Shown here: in pieces, positions 1 through 8,446 of the stretch
Layout: every line of letters begins with the position of its first letter
Position numbering within the stretch: position 1 is the first letter of the stretch
NCBI RefSeq assembly: GCF_006175995.1
Contig: NZ_VDMB01000008.1
Coordinates: 1-64,000 of the forward strand
Direction: 5' to 3'
Source of the DNA: Desulfobotulus mexicanus
GTDB taxonomy: Bacteria > Desulfobacterota > Desulfobacteria > Desulfobacterales > ASO4-4
DNA: 64,000 nt
Made by a program: the position numbers and the translations under genes
Notes under the pieces: model-generated
The model's input: the letters and a program-made list of their open reading frames with translations, nothing else
Told to the model about the DNA's origin: nothing
Databases searched by the model: none

Positions 1-843
1 GCCAACTGCAAACTCAATTCGGCCAAACCTTGAGTTTTTGCCATCATCGCAATATGCCAGAAAATCATGCTGATAACCTGCTGTATCCGATCGGATGCGA
101 ACTGTTTCCACACTATCTGGCAGAAGCCTTAAGGCATCTTTGAGAACCCTATCCTGTTGAAAACCTGCAGAAACATTGCCATCACGGAACTCAGAATAAA
201 GTAAAAGCTTATGTTCAGCCCAAAATACATTGAAAGGCTGGTAAGCCTTAAACCCCTTGTAACAGTAAAGAGCTTCAGCCTTAAGCGTTTCAATTAAAGT
301 GGCATCCATATCCAAAGTGGCTATTTTTTTCTCGCACTGCTTTTGAATAAAGGCAATGATATCTTTGTTTATCAGGATCAGGTCTCTCAAATTAGAGCTT
401 GTTTCCGGTATTTTCGATTCCCCCATACGAGACTTATAAGTATTTGCAAATTCAGATAAATATCTGTGTATACTTGCTGGAGATGGCGTTACTCTTTTCC
501 GTTCTTTACGCCAGCGAGTCTTTAAACGTCGGCGTTCTGAGCGGGGCACCCCGTGATTCTGCATTTTTTCTAAAATACACCGAAATCCCTCATCCTCTTC
601 CAGGATTCTCATATCTTCGACGCTTTCACCACCAGCAAGATTCAGCATCATAAGTGAAATAATCACTTCGCTGTCTGTAAAACCCTGCTTTTTATTGGCT
701 CCGATCTTCATATGTTTTTCAATAGAATCCCGCAGACCCATGGCATGTATCAGATCCAGATAAAGCGGAAGACCTCCCAGTGCTGTTAATCCTACGCCTC
801 TTTTTTCTTCTTCGTACTTGAATGGAAGGATGCCTTGTGTCAT
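1..843 (-). CDS. IS1380-like DDE transposase, C-terminus cut by window edge
   Basis: The reading frame is open from an ATG at 843 down to base 1 (281 codons, no stop), so the C-terminal part lies outside the window. The segment TLDMDATLIETLK fits the first catalytic Asp region of IS1380-family transposases, and RIRSDTAGYQHDF fits the region around the second Asp; the third acidic residue would be off the edge. An N-terminal block (LTALGGLPLYLDLIHAMGL, then GESVEDM) matches the usual start of this family. It would catalyse cut-and-paste movement of its own element. No frameshift or stop is seen in the visible part, so it may be intact. Family assignment is from motif memory, and a related IS4-superfamily group is the alternative. 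Confidence 0.8.
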   Translation of the reverse strand, partial: MTQGILPFKYEEEKRGVGLTALGGLPLYLDLIHAMGLRDSIEKHMKIGANKKQGFTDSEVIISLMMLNLAGGESVEDMRILEEDEGFRCILEKMQNHGVPRSERRRLKTRWRKERKRVTPSPASIHRYLSEFANTYKSRMGESKIPETSSNLRDLILINKDIIAFIQKQCEKKIATLDMDATLIETLKAEALYCYKGFKAYQPFNVFWAEHKLLLYSEFRDGNVSAGFQQDRVLKDALRLLPDSVETVRIRSDTAGYQHDFLAYCDDGKNSRFGRIEFAVG

Positions 844-930
844 AATTTTTAAAATCCCCGTTGGTGATAGTTTTTGTTCGCAACAAATACTCTATCATAC
901 TGTTTTTACAGTAACAACGGGGATTTTTAT
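1..930 (-). mobile_element. Right part of an insertion sequence next to radA
   Basis: The transposase frame plus roughly 90 bases upstream of its start. Just before the start codon lie two perfect 13-base inverted arms, AAAATCCCCGTTG at 851-863 and CAACGGGGATTTT at 915-927, separated by 51 bases. They could be part of the element's end or a hairpin in the transposase mRNA leader. The exact outer end and any target duplication cannot be fixed because the other end is outside the window. The radA stop codon is only about 50 bases further on, so the element inserted just downstream of radA without disrupting it. Confidence 0.6.
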
Positions 931-977
931 TTTTTTGATGAAAGATCGGGGACAGAAAAACAAGATGAAACTTTTTT

Positions 978-2330
978 TCAAAACAGCCTTTCCATGGCCT
1001 CTTCCACCGTCTTTACCCCTTCCAGCACCATACCCTCAGGTGCCTGCAAACGCCGGGCAGAAGAGACCGGAACCAGACAGCGGGAAAAACCCATCTTCAA
1101 AGCTTCACCCATGCGGGTCTCCAGATGACTCACGGCCCTCACCTCACCGGTAAGCCCCACCTCCCCCAGAACCACGGTTTTTCCGTCCACTGGCCTGTCC
1201 AGAAAACTCGATGCTAAAGCCGCCACCACACCCATATCCACAGCAGGCTCATCCACCCTTACCCCACCTGCCACATTCATAAAAATATCATGTCCGGCAA
1301 GATTCAGACCCACTTTTTTTTCAAGCACCGCTGCCAGCAGCGCCACCCGATTACTGTCAAGGCCTGCAATGGTACGGCGGGGGGAACCACCTCCAGCACC
1401 AGTCACCAGTGCCTGCAGCTCCACCAGAATGGGTCTTGAGCCTTCCATGCTGGTTGTGACCACGGAACCGGCGGCAGCTTCCGGTCTTTCCGCAAGAAAA
1501 ACCGCCGAAGGATTGCCCACTTCCCGCAGCCCCACATCCTGCATTTCAAAAACCCCGATTTCATTGGTGGACCCGAATCGGTTTTTAACTGCCCTGAGTA
1601 TGCGGAACACATGATTGCGATCCCCTTCAAAATACAGCACAGTATCCACCATATGTTCCAGCAGGCGGGGCCCGGCAATGGCACCATCCTTGGTGACATG
1701 ACCCACCAACAGGGTGGGAATCCCACTTTTTTTTGCAAAAAGCATAAGTTTAAGGGTTGCTTCCCTGACCTGAGAAACGCTGCCTGGTGCCGAAGACAGG
1801 TCTGGGCTGAACATGGTCTGGATGGAGTCTATGACCAGCACATCGGGTTTACCTGCTTCCGCCAGATGCAGAACCCTTTCCACATCCGTTTCCGCAGCCA
1901 CAAGAATCCCCGGCTTCACAGCCCCCAGGCGCTGGGAACGCAGACGGATCTGCCGGATGGACTCTTCACCGGAAACATAAAGAACCTCCCTGCCCTGTTC
2001 CGCAAGCCCCGCAAGGGTCTGCAGCATGAGGGTTGACTTTCCTATACCCGGATCTCCGCCGATGAGCACAAGGCTTCCGGAAACAAGCCCTCCTCCCAGC
2101 ACCCGGTCCAGCTCAGCGATACCTGTTTCCGTACGATTTTCCGCATCCAGAGGGATGCTGTCCATGGGATAGACCTGAGGTTCATTGCCCTTGCGCACCG
2201 CTGCCAGAACCTCCCGCTCCTCCAGAAAACTGTCCCAGGCATCACATTCAGGGCAACGCCCCATCCACCTCGGAGCCCTGTGTCCGCAGGACTGGCAGAC
2301 AAAAATACTCTTCTGATTTTTCTTCACCAT
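978..2330 (-). CDS. radA: DNA repair protein RadA (Sms)
   Basis: A 450-aa protein of normal length for RadA, a RecA-like branch-migration helicase that helps process recombination intermediates. The N-terminal C4 zinc finger is visible (Cys12, Cys15, Cys26, Cys29), followed by a Walker A motif GGDPGIGKST at residues 91-100, a Walker B-like VLVIDSI near 165-170, and the RadA signature KNRFG at 249-253. The last 150 residues form the Lon-protease-like domain without the proteolytic residues. It is divergent from the PHP phosphatase gene with about 85 bases between starts, and an IS element sits just past its stop. No partner gene is in the same operon. Confidence 0.97.
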   Translation of the reverse strand: MVKKNQKSIFVCQSCGHRAPRWMGRCPECDAWDSFLEEREVLAAVRKGNEPQVYPMDSIPLDAENRTETGIAELDRVLGGGLVSGSLVLIGGDPGIGKSTLMLQTLAGLAEQGREVLYVSGEESIRQIRLRSQRLGAVKPGILVAAETDVERVLHLAEAGKPDVLVIDSIQTMFSPDLSSAPGSVSQVREATLKLMLFAKKSGIPTLLVGHVTKDGAIAGPRLLEHMVDTVLYFEGDRNHVFRILRAVKNRFGSTNEIGVFEMQDVGLREVGNPSAVFLAERPEAAAGSVVTTSMEGSRPILVELQALVTGAGGGSPRRTIAGLDSNRVALLAAVLEKKVGLNLAGHDIFMNVAGGVRVDEPAVDMGVVAALASSFLDRPVDGKTVVLGEVGLTGEVRAVSHLETRMGEALKMGFSRCLVPVSSARRLQAPEGMVLEGVKTVEEAMERLF

Positions 2331-2414
2331 TTGACCCCCGAAGCCAATCAGGATAGTGTTCTCTGCGGATTCGGCCTGATCCGTTCCGCCTTAAACCGTA
2401 GAAAGGATAAGTCC

Positions 2415-3218
2415 ATGCTTGACTACCATGTCCATACCCCCCTGTGCAAGCACGCCACGGGCAGGCCTGCTGCCATGGTTCAGGCCGCCTTTGATGCAGG
2501 ACTAAAAGAAATCGCCTTTCTCGATCACCTGACCCTGCCCCCACTGCCCACGAACCACAGCATGGCTGCCAAAGATATACCCTTTTATCTGAACTGCATC
2601 CGGGAACTGGCCGTTGCATGGGAGGGGAAAATCCGGGTGCTGGCCGGTCTTGAGATTGATTATCATCTGGAAAGCCTTGAAGAAATACTCCGTATTACCC
2701 AAAGCTATGATCTGGACATGGTGGCAGGTTCCGTTCACTTTGTTCAGGGATACAACATTGCCAGCCGAAGCCGGAGGAACTCATGGTCCCACCTGCCCCC
2801 TCTGCCCCTCTTCCATACCTATATCGATGCCATGGAAGCCATGGTGGAGGCGGATTTCTGCGATATTATCTGCCATCTTGATCTTATGGACAAATTCGCT
2901 CCGTCCCTGAGTCCTGAGGAGAGAAAAGAAACGGACAACCGGATGGAAAAACTGCTGGATGCCGTATCCCAAAAAAAACTTGTGGTGGAAATCAACGGCT
3001 CAGGCCTGGATCAGCCCATGGGAAGGCCCTATCCTTCGGACTTTCTACTGAGTGCCTGCAAAGCAAGAAATATCCCCGTCACCCTGGCCTCGGATGCCCA
3101 CAGCCCTGATTCAGTGGGAAAGCATGCGGAAACACTCTTAGGCCATATCCGTGCCGCAGGATACAACAGCGTCACAGGCTTCTACAGACGCGAACCCCGG
3201 ACAATGTCCATAACGTAA
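2415..3218 (+). CDS. Histidinol-phosphatase of the PHP family (HisJ/HisK type)
   Basis: A 267-aa PHP-domain metallo-phosphatase, probably hydrolysing histidinol phosphate in histidine synthesis. Metal-binding residues are visible: the HVH pair at residues 5-7, a following CKHA, the DH of AFLDHL, GLEIDY, GSVHF, and near the C-terminus SDAHSPDSVG. The ATG at 2415 was chosen because AAAGGA lies just upstream and the protein then begins directly with the PHP motif; the frame is open further upstream to 2280, but that would overlap the radA start. It begins a + strand run with the lytic transglycosylase, a small membrane protein and the cobaltochelatase. No other his gene is nearby, so the substrate is inferred from the family. 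Confidence 0.85.
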   Translation: MLDYHVHTPLCKHATGRPAAMVQAAFDAGLKEIAFLDHLTLPPLPTNHSMAAKDIPFYLNCIRELAVAWEGKIRVLAGLEIDYHLESLEEILRITQSYDLDMVAGSVHFVQGYNIASRSRRNSWSHLPPLPLFHTYIDAMEAMVEADFCDIICHLDLMDKFAPSLSPEERKETDNRMEKLLDAVSQKKLVVEINGSGLDQPMGRPYPSDFLLSACKARNIPVTLASDAHSPDSVGKHAETLLGHIRAAGYNSVTGFYRREPRTMSIT

Positions 3219-3257
3219 CTACGATAAAGACCCGATAATAAACTCAAAGGAGAACCC

Positions 3258-4142
3258 ATGTTCATACGATACATCCTTTTTCTTATGATGGCCCTGGCCC
3301 TTATGTTACCCGGCCAGAGGCTTTACGCTGAAAAATCCACCACCCTGCCTGCACCGCAGGATATTGAATTTATCCCGGTTCTGGACAGCCTCCTCAAAGA
3401 AGGCGTGGATGCTGCCCGGCTTGAAGCCCTCTTCTCCCATCCGGATATGCGCTTCAACCCGAATATACCTGCCCTTTTTTTCACGGTTCAGGACAGCCAG
3501 CTGGACTATGGACAGTTTTCAAGACCAGAATCGATCAGCCGTGCAAAACACTATATAAAAGAGCATAAAAAAACCCTTAAAAAAGCCGAAAAAGAATCCG
3601 GCGTTCCACCGGAAATCCTCACAGCCCTGCTGCTGGTGGAAACCAGACTCGGCACCTTCATGGGAAGAAATGCGGCAATCGCAAACCTTGCCAGCATAGC
3701 AGCCATGACTGATCCGGAAGTTCAGGAAAAAATCCGTAAGCATGTGGGGGATAAAAGCCGTTATCCGGACAAAGAAGCCTTCAGAAAAAGGGCAGAAAAC
3801 CGGGCGGCATGGGCACAGAAGGAATTGGCCCCCCTGCTGCGCTACGCAGAGGCCAAGGACGTGCATCCCGCTGAAATCAAAGGCTCCTATGCCGGAGCCG
3901 TGGGGATATGCCAGTTCATGCCCTCCAATATCGAAGCCTACGCCGCAGACGGGGACGGGGACGGAATAATACGACTGAGTACCCATGAGGATGCCATATT
4001 CAGTGCTGCCCGCTATCTGAAGGAGCATGGGTGGAAACGGGGAATGAATATCCAGGAGCAGGAAAGGATACTCCTAACCTACAACCGCAGCAGACCCTAT
4101 GCCCGTGCCATTCTGGATGTGGCTGAAAAACTCAGGGATTAA
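3258..4142 (+). CDS. Periplasmic lytic murein transglycosylase, MltB-like
   Basis: A 294-aa exported protein with a signal peptide (hydrophobic stretch within residues 4-20, then Ala-Glu). It resembles the MltB/Slt35 family, which cleaves peptidoglycan glycan strands with formation of 1,6-anhydro ends. The catalytic Glu is expected in LLLVETRLG, and the family motif AGAVGICQFMPSN follows. ADGDGDGIIRL looks like the single EF-hand-type metal site of Slt35. It has no lipobox, so it is probably soluble in the periplasm. A good AAAGGAG site precedes the ATG. It sits 39 bases after the phosphatase and 17 before the small membrane protein, suggesting one transcript. Confidence 0.9.
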   Translation: MFIRYILFLMMALALMLPGQRLYAEKSTTLPAPQDIEFIPVLDSLLKEGVDAARLEALFSHPDMRFNPNIPALFFTVQDSQLDYGQFSRPESISRAKHYIKEHKKTLKKAEKESGVPPEILTALLLVETRLGTFMGRNAAIANLASIAAMTDPEVQEKIRKHVGDKSRYPDKEAFRKRAENRAAWAQKELAPLLRYAEAKDVHPAEIKGSYAGAVGICQFMPSNIEAYAADGDGDGIIRLSTHEDAIFSAARYLKEHGWKRGMNIQEQERILLTYNRSRPYARAILDVAEKLRD

Positions 4143-4159
4143 AGAAAGGATAAATATAG

Positions 4160-4372
4160 ATGGAAACCGTTCTTGTGTGGGCAGGCCTTGGCTTTCTCTT
4201 TCTTCTACTCACCAATCTGGCTTTTTTTGATGTTCTACGAAGGGATTTCGGATCCAGGGGTAAAAAAGTATTCTGGGGTTTTGTGGCCCTCATCCCCTTT
4301 ATCGGCTGCCTGATCTACGCCATCATAGGCATACATATGGGCAGACGCATTCCAGAAGAACCCGAAGCATAA
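4160..4372 (+). CDS. Small two-helix membrane protein, PLDc_N domain
   Basis: A 70-aa protein with two predicted membrane helices (about residues 4-22 and 36-57). The sequence between and after them, FDVLRRDFGSRGKKVFW and LIPFIGCLIYAIIG, is the pattern of the PLDc_N family, the membrane-anchoring segment found at the N-terminus of cardiolipin synthases. Here it stands alone with a short charged tail, as is common. Its role is unknown; no catalytic HKD motif is present. It is tightly spaced between the lytic transglycosylase and cbiK genes and is probably co-transcribed with them. Confidence 0.8.
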   Translation: METVLVWAGLGFLFLLLTNLAFFDVLRRDFGSRGKKVFWGFVALIPFIGCLIYAIIGIHMGRRIPEEPEA

Positions 4373-4385
4373 GAAGGAAAAAAAC

Positions 4386-5132
4386 ATGGATCGTATACCG
4401 GTTATTCTCACGGCCTTCGGCACCCGCGAAAACACCAGCAGGGTAAGGGATTTCATGGAAGCGCATTTCAGCAAGAACTTTCCGGACTGCAACTTCCACT
4501 GGGCCTTTGCCGCCAGAAGTGTGCAGAAAAATAAAAATCCGGACACACCCCCTTCGCCGGAAGAGGTACTGCAGTACCTTGCGGATCAGGGACACGAAAG
4601 GACAGTTCTTCAATCCCTGCACGTTGTCTGTGCGGCAGAATTTCACAAACTGATTCCCATCTGCAAAAAAGCCACCCTTGAAACTCACCTTAGCCTCCCT
4701 CTTCTGGCATCCATGGAAGACTGCAGGGCTGCTGCCCTTGCCATGGACGGAATTTCCGGACTCCCAGAGGATACGGCAGCGGTACTGGCCCTGCACGGCT
4801 CTTCCCACCCCGGTGGTGCCCTCTTTCATCTCATGGGAAAAACCTTCAGGGAGGTGTGGGGGAATCGGGCCTTTTACGGCATGATTGAAGGGGAACCCGG
4901 AGGGACTGCAACGGCAGCGGTCATAAAAAAAGCAGGTTTTTCCAAAGCAGTGGTATTTCCCTTTACACTTGTTACGGGAAGACATTTCAAAGAAGATCTT
5001 ACAGGAGAGAAAAATTCCTGGCATACCGCATTCATGGAGGCCGGAGTCAGACCGGATTTCCATGCCGAGGGTATCGGCATGAACCCGGCCATTGCGGATA
5101 TCTTCTGTGCTCACTTGCGCCATGTTCTGTAA
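4386..5132 (+). CDS. cbiK: Sirohydrochlorin cobaltochelatase, CbiK type
   Basis: A 248-aa single-chain class II chelatase that inserts Co2+ (or Fe2+) into sirohydrochlorin on the anaerobic B12 or siroheme route. Family motifs are visible: LTAFGTREN at the N-terminus, QSLHVVCAAEFH containing a likely metal-binding His, LHGSSHPGG with the second His pair, and GRHFKEDLTGE followed by SW. There is no signal peptide, so it is the cytoplasmic form. CbiK-type enzymes are common in sulfate reducers, which need siroheme for sulfite reductase. It ends 21 bases from the convergent DUF3141 gene. Whether cobalt or iron is preferred cannot be read from the sequence. Confidence 0.9.
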   Translation: MDRIPVILTAFGTRENTSRVRDFMEAHFSKNFPDCNFHWAFAARSVQKNKNPDTPPSPEEVLQYLADQGHERTVLQSLHVVCAAEFHKLIPICKKATLETHLSLPLLASMEDCRAAALAMDGISGLPEDTAAVLALHGSSHPGGALFHLMGKTFREVWGNRAFYGMIEGEPGGTATAAVIKKAGFSKAVVFPFTLVTGRHFKEDLTGEKNSWHTAFMEAGVRPDFHAEGIGMNPAIADIFCAHLRHVL

Positions 5133-5153
5133 AAAAACGCCGCATGAAGCAAA

Positions 5154-7322
5154 TCAGACTTCCAAAATTTCCATGATCCGGTTTAAAAGTTTTTCTTCAT
5201 CAGGGTCCACCACCAGATCGGAAAGGGCAAGACACTGGGCCATTTCCACAACACTGAAGCGATCCGCAGGGTCTTCCAGAAGAATGGGCAAGGCCTCCAT
5301 GGCAGCGGCAGGATACAACTCCAGAATTCGGGACTGCTCCCGGACCAGCTGACGAATACGGGCATCCGGGAGGTTACCGGTCTTGGGATGATTACGAATC
5401 AGCTCCAGAAGTACGGTTATCTCTTCCTGATACACCACACCATCGGCACCGGCTACAGCCACCAGCACACGTACCAGTGCTTCGGCAAAGCCTCCCTTTG
5501 TAATTTTTTCCCGCCATAGCACATCTTCTGCAGAACGCCATGCCGCCTCATGGGGCTTGCCCTCCGCCACGGTCGAAGGGAGGTTCAGCTGAGATTCTGA
5601 AACCATCCGCACAAAGGGATTGCTGTAAATCATGGTAAAAAGCTGTTCCTCGGCAGCATCCTTCATGCGGGTTCCTGCTTCCATGAAAGAAGCCATTAGA
5701 TCCATCCCAACACTTTCCGTCTGGCGGAAAATGTTATCCGGTGGAGCAGGAGCCCTGTGGCTTCGTATCACTCGCGCAGCCAGCTTTACGGGCAGCATCG
5801 CAGGATTGATATCCGCCAGCACCATGCGCAAAAACCTCTGGGGATGATGCTGCCGCATAAAAGCCGCAGACTGGGGAGTCACCATGCTGCGTATCCAGGG
5901 CTGAAAAAAACTCCGGTAACAAAGATCATTGATCCTGGAGATTTCCGCCACAGGATAAAAATCCAGCTCATCCTCCACGCCGTCATCCAGATTTTCAATG
6001 TCTTCAAAGGCCCTCGACTCAAAACGCACCCTGTAGGCCTTCTCTGAATACCTGGGGTCCCCCTTCTCAATAACCATCTCATAAAGGCCGGGAGCCAGAT
6101 AATCCACCATGTCTATACTGCCGATGATTTCCGTGTGTTCTTTTTTGGCAACCCTGTCCGACACAAAAAGACCAATATGCCCAACATTCTCATGAACCAT
6201 ATAGATGATGACCTGTTGTTGCCTTTTCACCTCATCCAGAGTCCCCCAGACCTTCAGAATCCAATTCAAAGCCTGCTGGGGCGGGGTGACATTATCTCCA
6301 TCCGAGGAAAAAAGAACTATTGGGTCCTCAAGCTCCCGCAGATTAATACGCTTTCCTTCCTGAAAACTCACCTCTCCCATCTCAAGTTTATTTTCAATGA
6401 AAAGATGCTGAATCATAAAACGGATTTCTTCTGCGGTCATCAGGTAATAACTGCTCCACCAGCGGGAAAAATCCCGGAACCTCTCAGATTCCGTATCCAC
6501 ATTGGCATATAGATTATAAGGGCTTCTGCAATAGGCCTCCGCAGGATCCAGAGCTTCATGACCTGAAGCCAGATTGGCACCATCAAAAAATCCAGCCCCG
6601 AGATCACTGGCCAGCTCCACCCCCCATACACCACCGGTCAGACCTGCCTTATACCGCACCACATGGCGACCCCGTACCCCGGCCCAGTAAGAAATGGGAG
6701 ATCCGTTAAGTACAAGGGGACCGGCGAGGCTGGGCTTATCAGCACTCATCAGGGCAACAGCCCAACCTGCCTGACTGTTACCGATGATGCTGGGCTTACC
6801 ACTATCCGGATGCAAACGGGCCACCTCTTCAATGAAGCAGATCTCAGCATTTTTAACATCTTCCAGTGTCTGGCCGGGCACAGGCTCAGGAAAAAACAAA
6901 ATGTAATAAACAGGATGTCCCTTTTCCAGGGCAATGCCGATTTCAGATGCACGCTTGGAGCCGGCAATACCCGGTGCATTGCCGGAACGTGGATCAATAA
7001 CCACTACAGGTCTGCGGTCATGATCAAAGGAGTCTATCTTCTTTTTCTTTACCCTGCCCTTCTGCCGCCTGTCCCTCATGCGCACCAAAGCATAATTCAC
7101 AGGCCTTTCAAAGGTTCTCCCATCCAGTACAATTTCATAAGGGAAATAGAGCACCGGAGGCTGACCGTCGGCAAGATACTGAAAAAAATCATTGCCGTGG
7201 TTACGCAGAACATCCCAGTAAAGGATCTGCCGCTGGGATGCATCCACAAGGTAGTCCACCCAGTCCAGACCGCTGCCCGCAAGGGGGAGCATGTCCGCAA
7301 TTCTTGAAAGATCCGATCTCAT
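5154..7322 (-). CDS. DUF3141 alpha/beta hydrolase with a TerB-like C-terminal domain
   Basis: A 722-aa protein of the DUF3141 family, distantly related to polyhydroxyalkanoate synthases. A nucleophile elbow GNSQAGWA places the Ser at residue 183; a likely acid is in FSSDGDNVTPPQQA and a His in VHENVGHIGLF. The last ~110 residues (VRVLVAVAGADGVVYQEE and DPDEEKLLNRIMEIL) look like a TerB/tellurite-resistance-type helical domain. The ATG at 7322 is preferred because GAGGA precedes it; an in-frame start at 7364 has no obvious ribosome site. The substrate is unknown: the family name describes a fold, not a reaction. It lies 90 bases downstream of nadK on the same strand. Confidence 0.85.
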   Translation of the reverse strand: MRSDLSRIADMLPLAGSGLDWVDYLVDASQRQILYWDVLRNHGNDFFQYLADGQPPVLYFPYEIVLDGRTFERPVNYALVRMRDRRQKGRVKKKKIDSFDHDRRPVVVIDPRSGNAPGIAGSKRASEIGIALEKGHPVYYILFFPEPVPGQTLEDVKNAEICFIEEVARLHPDSGKPSIIGNSQAGWAVALMSADKPSLAGPLVLNGSPISYWAGVRGRHVVRYKAGLTGGVWGVELASDLGAGFFDGANLASGHEALDPAEAYCRSPYNLYANVDTESERFRDFSRWWSSYYLMTAEEIRFMIQHLFIENKLEMGEVSFQEGKRINLRELEDPIVLFSSDGDNVTPPQQALNWILKVWGTLDEVKRQQQVIIYMVHENVGHIGLFVSDRVAKKEHTEIIGSIDMVDYLAPGLYEMVIEKGDPRYSEKAYRVRFESRAFEDIENLDDGVEDELDFYPVAEISRINDLCYRSFFQPWIRSMVTPQSAAFMRQHHPQRFLRMVLADINPAMLPVKLAARVIRSHRAPAPPDNIFRQTESVGMDLMASFMEAGTRMKDAAEEQLFTMIYSNPFVRMVSESQLNLPSTVAEGKPHEAAWRSAEDVLWREKITKGGFAEALVRVLVAVAGADGVVYQEEITVLLELIRNHPKTGNLPDARIRQLVREQSRILELYPAAAMEALPILLEDPADRFSVVEMAQCLALSDLVVDPDEEKLLNRIMEILEV

Positions 7323-7372
7323 GGTATCCTCAGATTCAGGTAAAAGGTTTAGGGAACAAAGCAAAAAGTCCT

Positions 7373-7392
7373 GTAAATGCTCAGCACACTTT
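7373..7392 (+). repeat. Possible solo end of the MITE-like repeat
   Basis: Twenty bases between the DUF3141 gene and nadK match the terminal inverted repeat of the MITE-like elements seen at 13533, 60993 and 62162 at 16 of 20 positions, sharing the core CTCAGCACA and the outer GTAA. No second end or internal module is recognisable here. It may be a decayed remnant or a chance match. Confidence 0.35.
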
Positions 7393-7412
7393 TCTTAGGG
7401 AAAAGATCATGT

Positions 7413-8261
7413 TTAAATCCTTTCCCCGCTCCAGCGCAGTTTGGCCTTGAGCACATCAAAATAACGCTGCCCCGGCAGGGTAATCAGACGCAGAGGCGTA
7501 TTTGCACGCTCAACGCAAAGACTATCACCATGCTGCAGGTCATGTCCGGACTGACCGTCACAGGTCAGCATTATGTTCTCAGAAGAACGGGAGTCCAGAC
7601 GAATGGTAATCCTTGCCGCCTCAGGAAGGATCAGGGGCCGGTTAGTGAGGGTAAAGGGGCAGATGGGTGTCAGCAGTATCGCCTCCAGAAAAGGATGGAC
7701 CACAGGGCCACCTGCAGCCATGGAATAGGCCGTAGAACCCGTAGGGGTAGCCACAATCAGCCCGTCACCAGTATATGTGGTGAGATAACGCCCGTCAATT
7801 TCCGTACGTACCCTTGCCAGACGTGCCATGGCGCTCTTTGCTATTACCACATCATTCAGCACCCTTTCCTCCAGAAGAATCTCGTCCCCCCTGTGCAGAC
7901 TTACCTTGAGACACATCCTCTCCTCTGCGGTATAAAAACCCTGAAGCACTGCATCGGCAATTTCATAAAGCCGGTCCTCGGGTACTTCCGCAAGAAAGCC
8001 CACCTCACCGAACTTAACCCCCAGGAGAGGAACCCCCAGATTACCAACCCAGCGGGCTGCGGAGAGAAAGGTACCATCTCCTCCCAGAACAAAAACCACC
8101 TCCACGCCCTTTACTGCCTTGCAACATGCAACAGGCCCATATCCGGATGCCAGCGCACGAACAACCTCAAGCCCTCTGTTTACCAGCCAAACGCTGAAAG
8201 CATCGGCAGTTCTCTGGGCCTGCTCATCATCTTTAACCATCAATCCAACGGTACGAGCCAT
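7413..8261 (-). CDS. nadK: NAD kinase
   Basis: A 282-aa NAD(+) kinase that phosphorylates NAD to NADP using ATP or polyphosphate in the cytosol. The glycine-rich GGDGTF motif is at residues 60-65 and the second conserved region is TPTGSTAYSMAAGGP, followed by the usual ILLTPICPFTLTNRP. Length matches the family. AAGGGG precedes the ATG. It is divergent from livK, with 185 bases between the starts that hold a likely livK promoter. The DUF3141 gene follows downstream on the same strand and may be co-transcribed. Confidence 0.97.
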   Translation of the reverse strand: MARTVGLMVKDDEQAQRTADAFSVWLVNRGLEVVRALASGYGPVACCKAVKGVEVVFVLGGDGTFLSAARWVGNLGVPLLGVKFGEVGFLAEVPEDRLYEIADAVLQGFYTAEERMCLKVSLHRGDEILLEERVLNDVVIAKSAMARLARVRTEIDGRYLTTYTGDGLIVATPTGSTAYSMAAGGPVVHPFLEAILLTPICPFTLTNRPLILPEAARITIRLDSRSSENIMLTCDGQSGHDLQHGDSLCVERANTPLRLITLPGQRYFDVLKAKLRWSGERI

Positions 8262-8361
8262 GGACGCCCCTTCTATATTGTAAGCTCTTGCAGCATAACG
8301 GGTTCAGGACGCTGCGTAAAGGTATTTCCCCTAAGATCTTACAATGAAAATCCCTTTCTTC

Positions 8362-8390
8362 TTGACGCCCCACCTTCACTTAACTATTTA
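8362..8390 (+). promoter_or_regulatory. Sigma70-like promoter for livK
   Basis: TTGACG at 8362-8367 and TATTTA at 8385-8390 are separated by 17 bases, in the gap between the divergent nadK and livK genes and 56 bases before the livK start. The spacing and -35 are good and the -10 is fair; TATATC a few bases on is an alternative -10. Confidence 0.5.
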
Positions 8391-8446
8391 TATCTTTTAT
8401 TCGTATTTTTATTTTCAACTCCCACTCCATAACATGAGGTAAAAAC

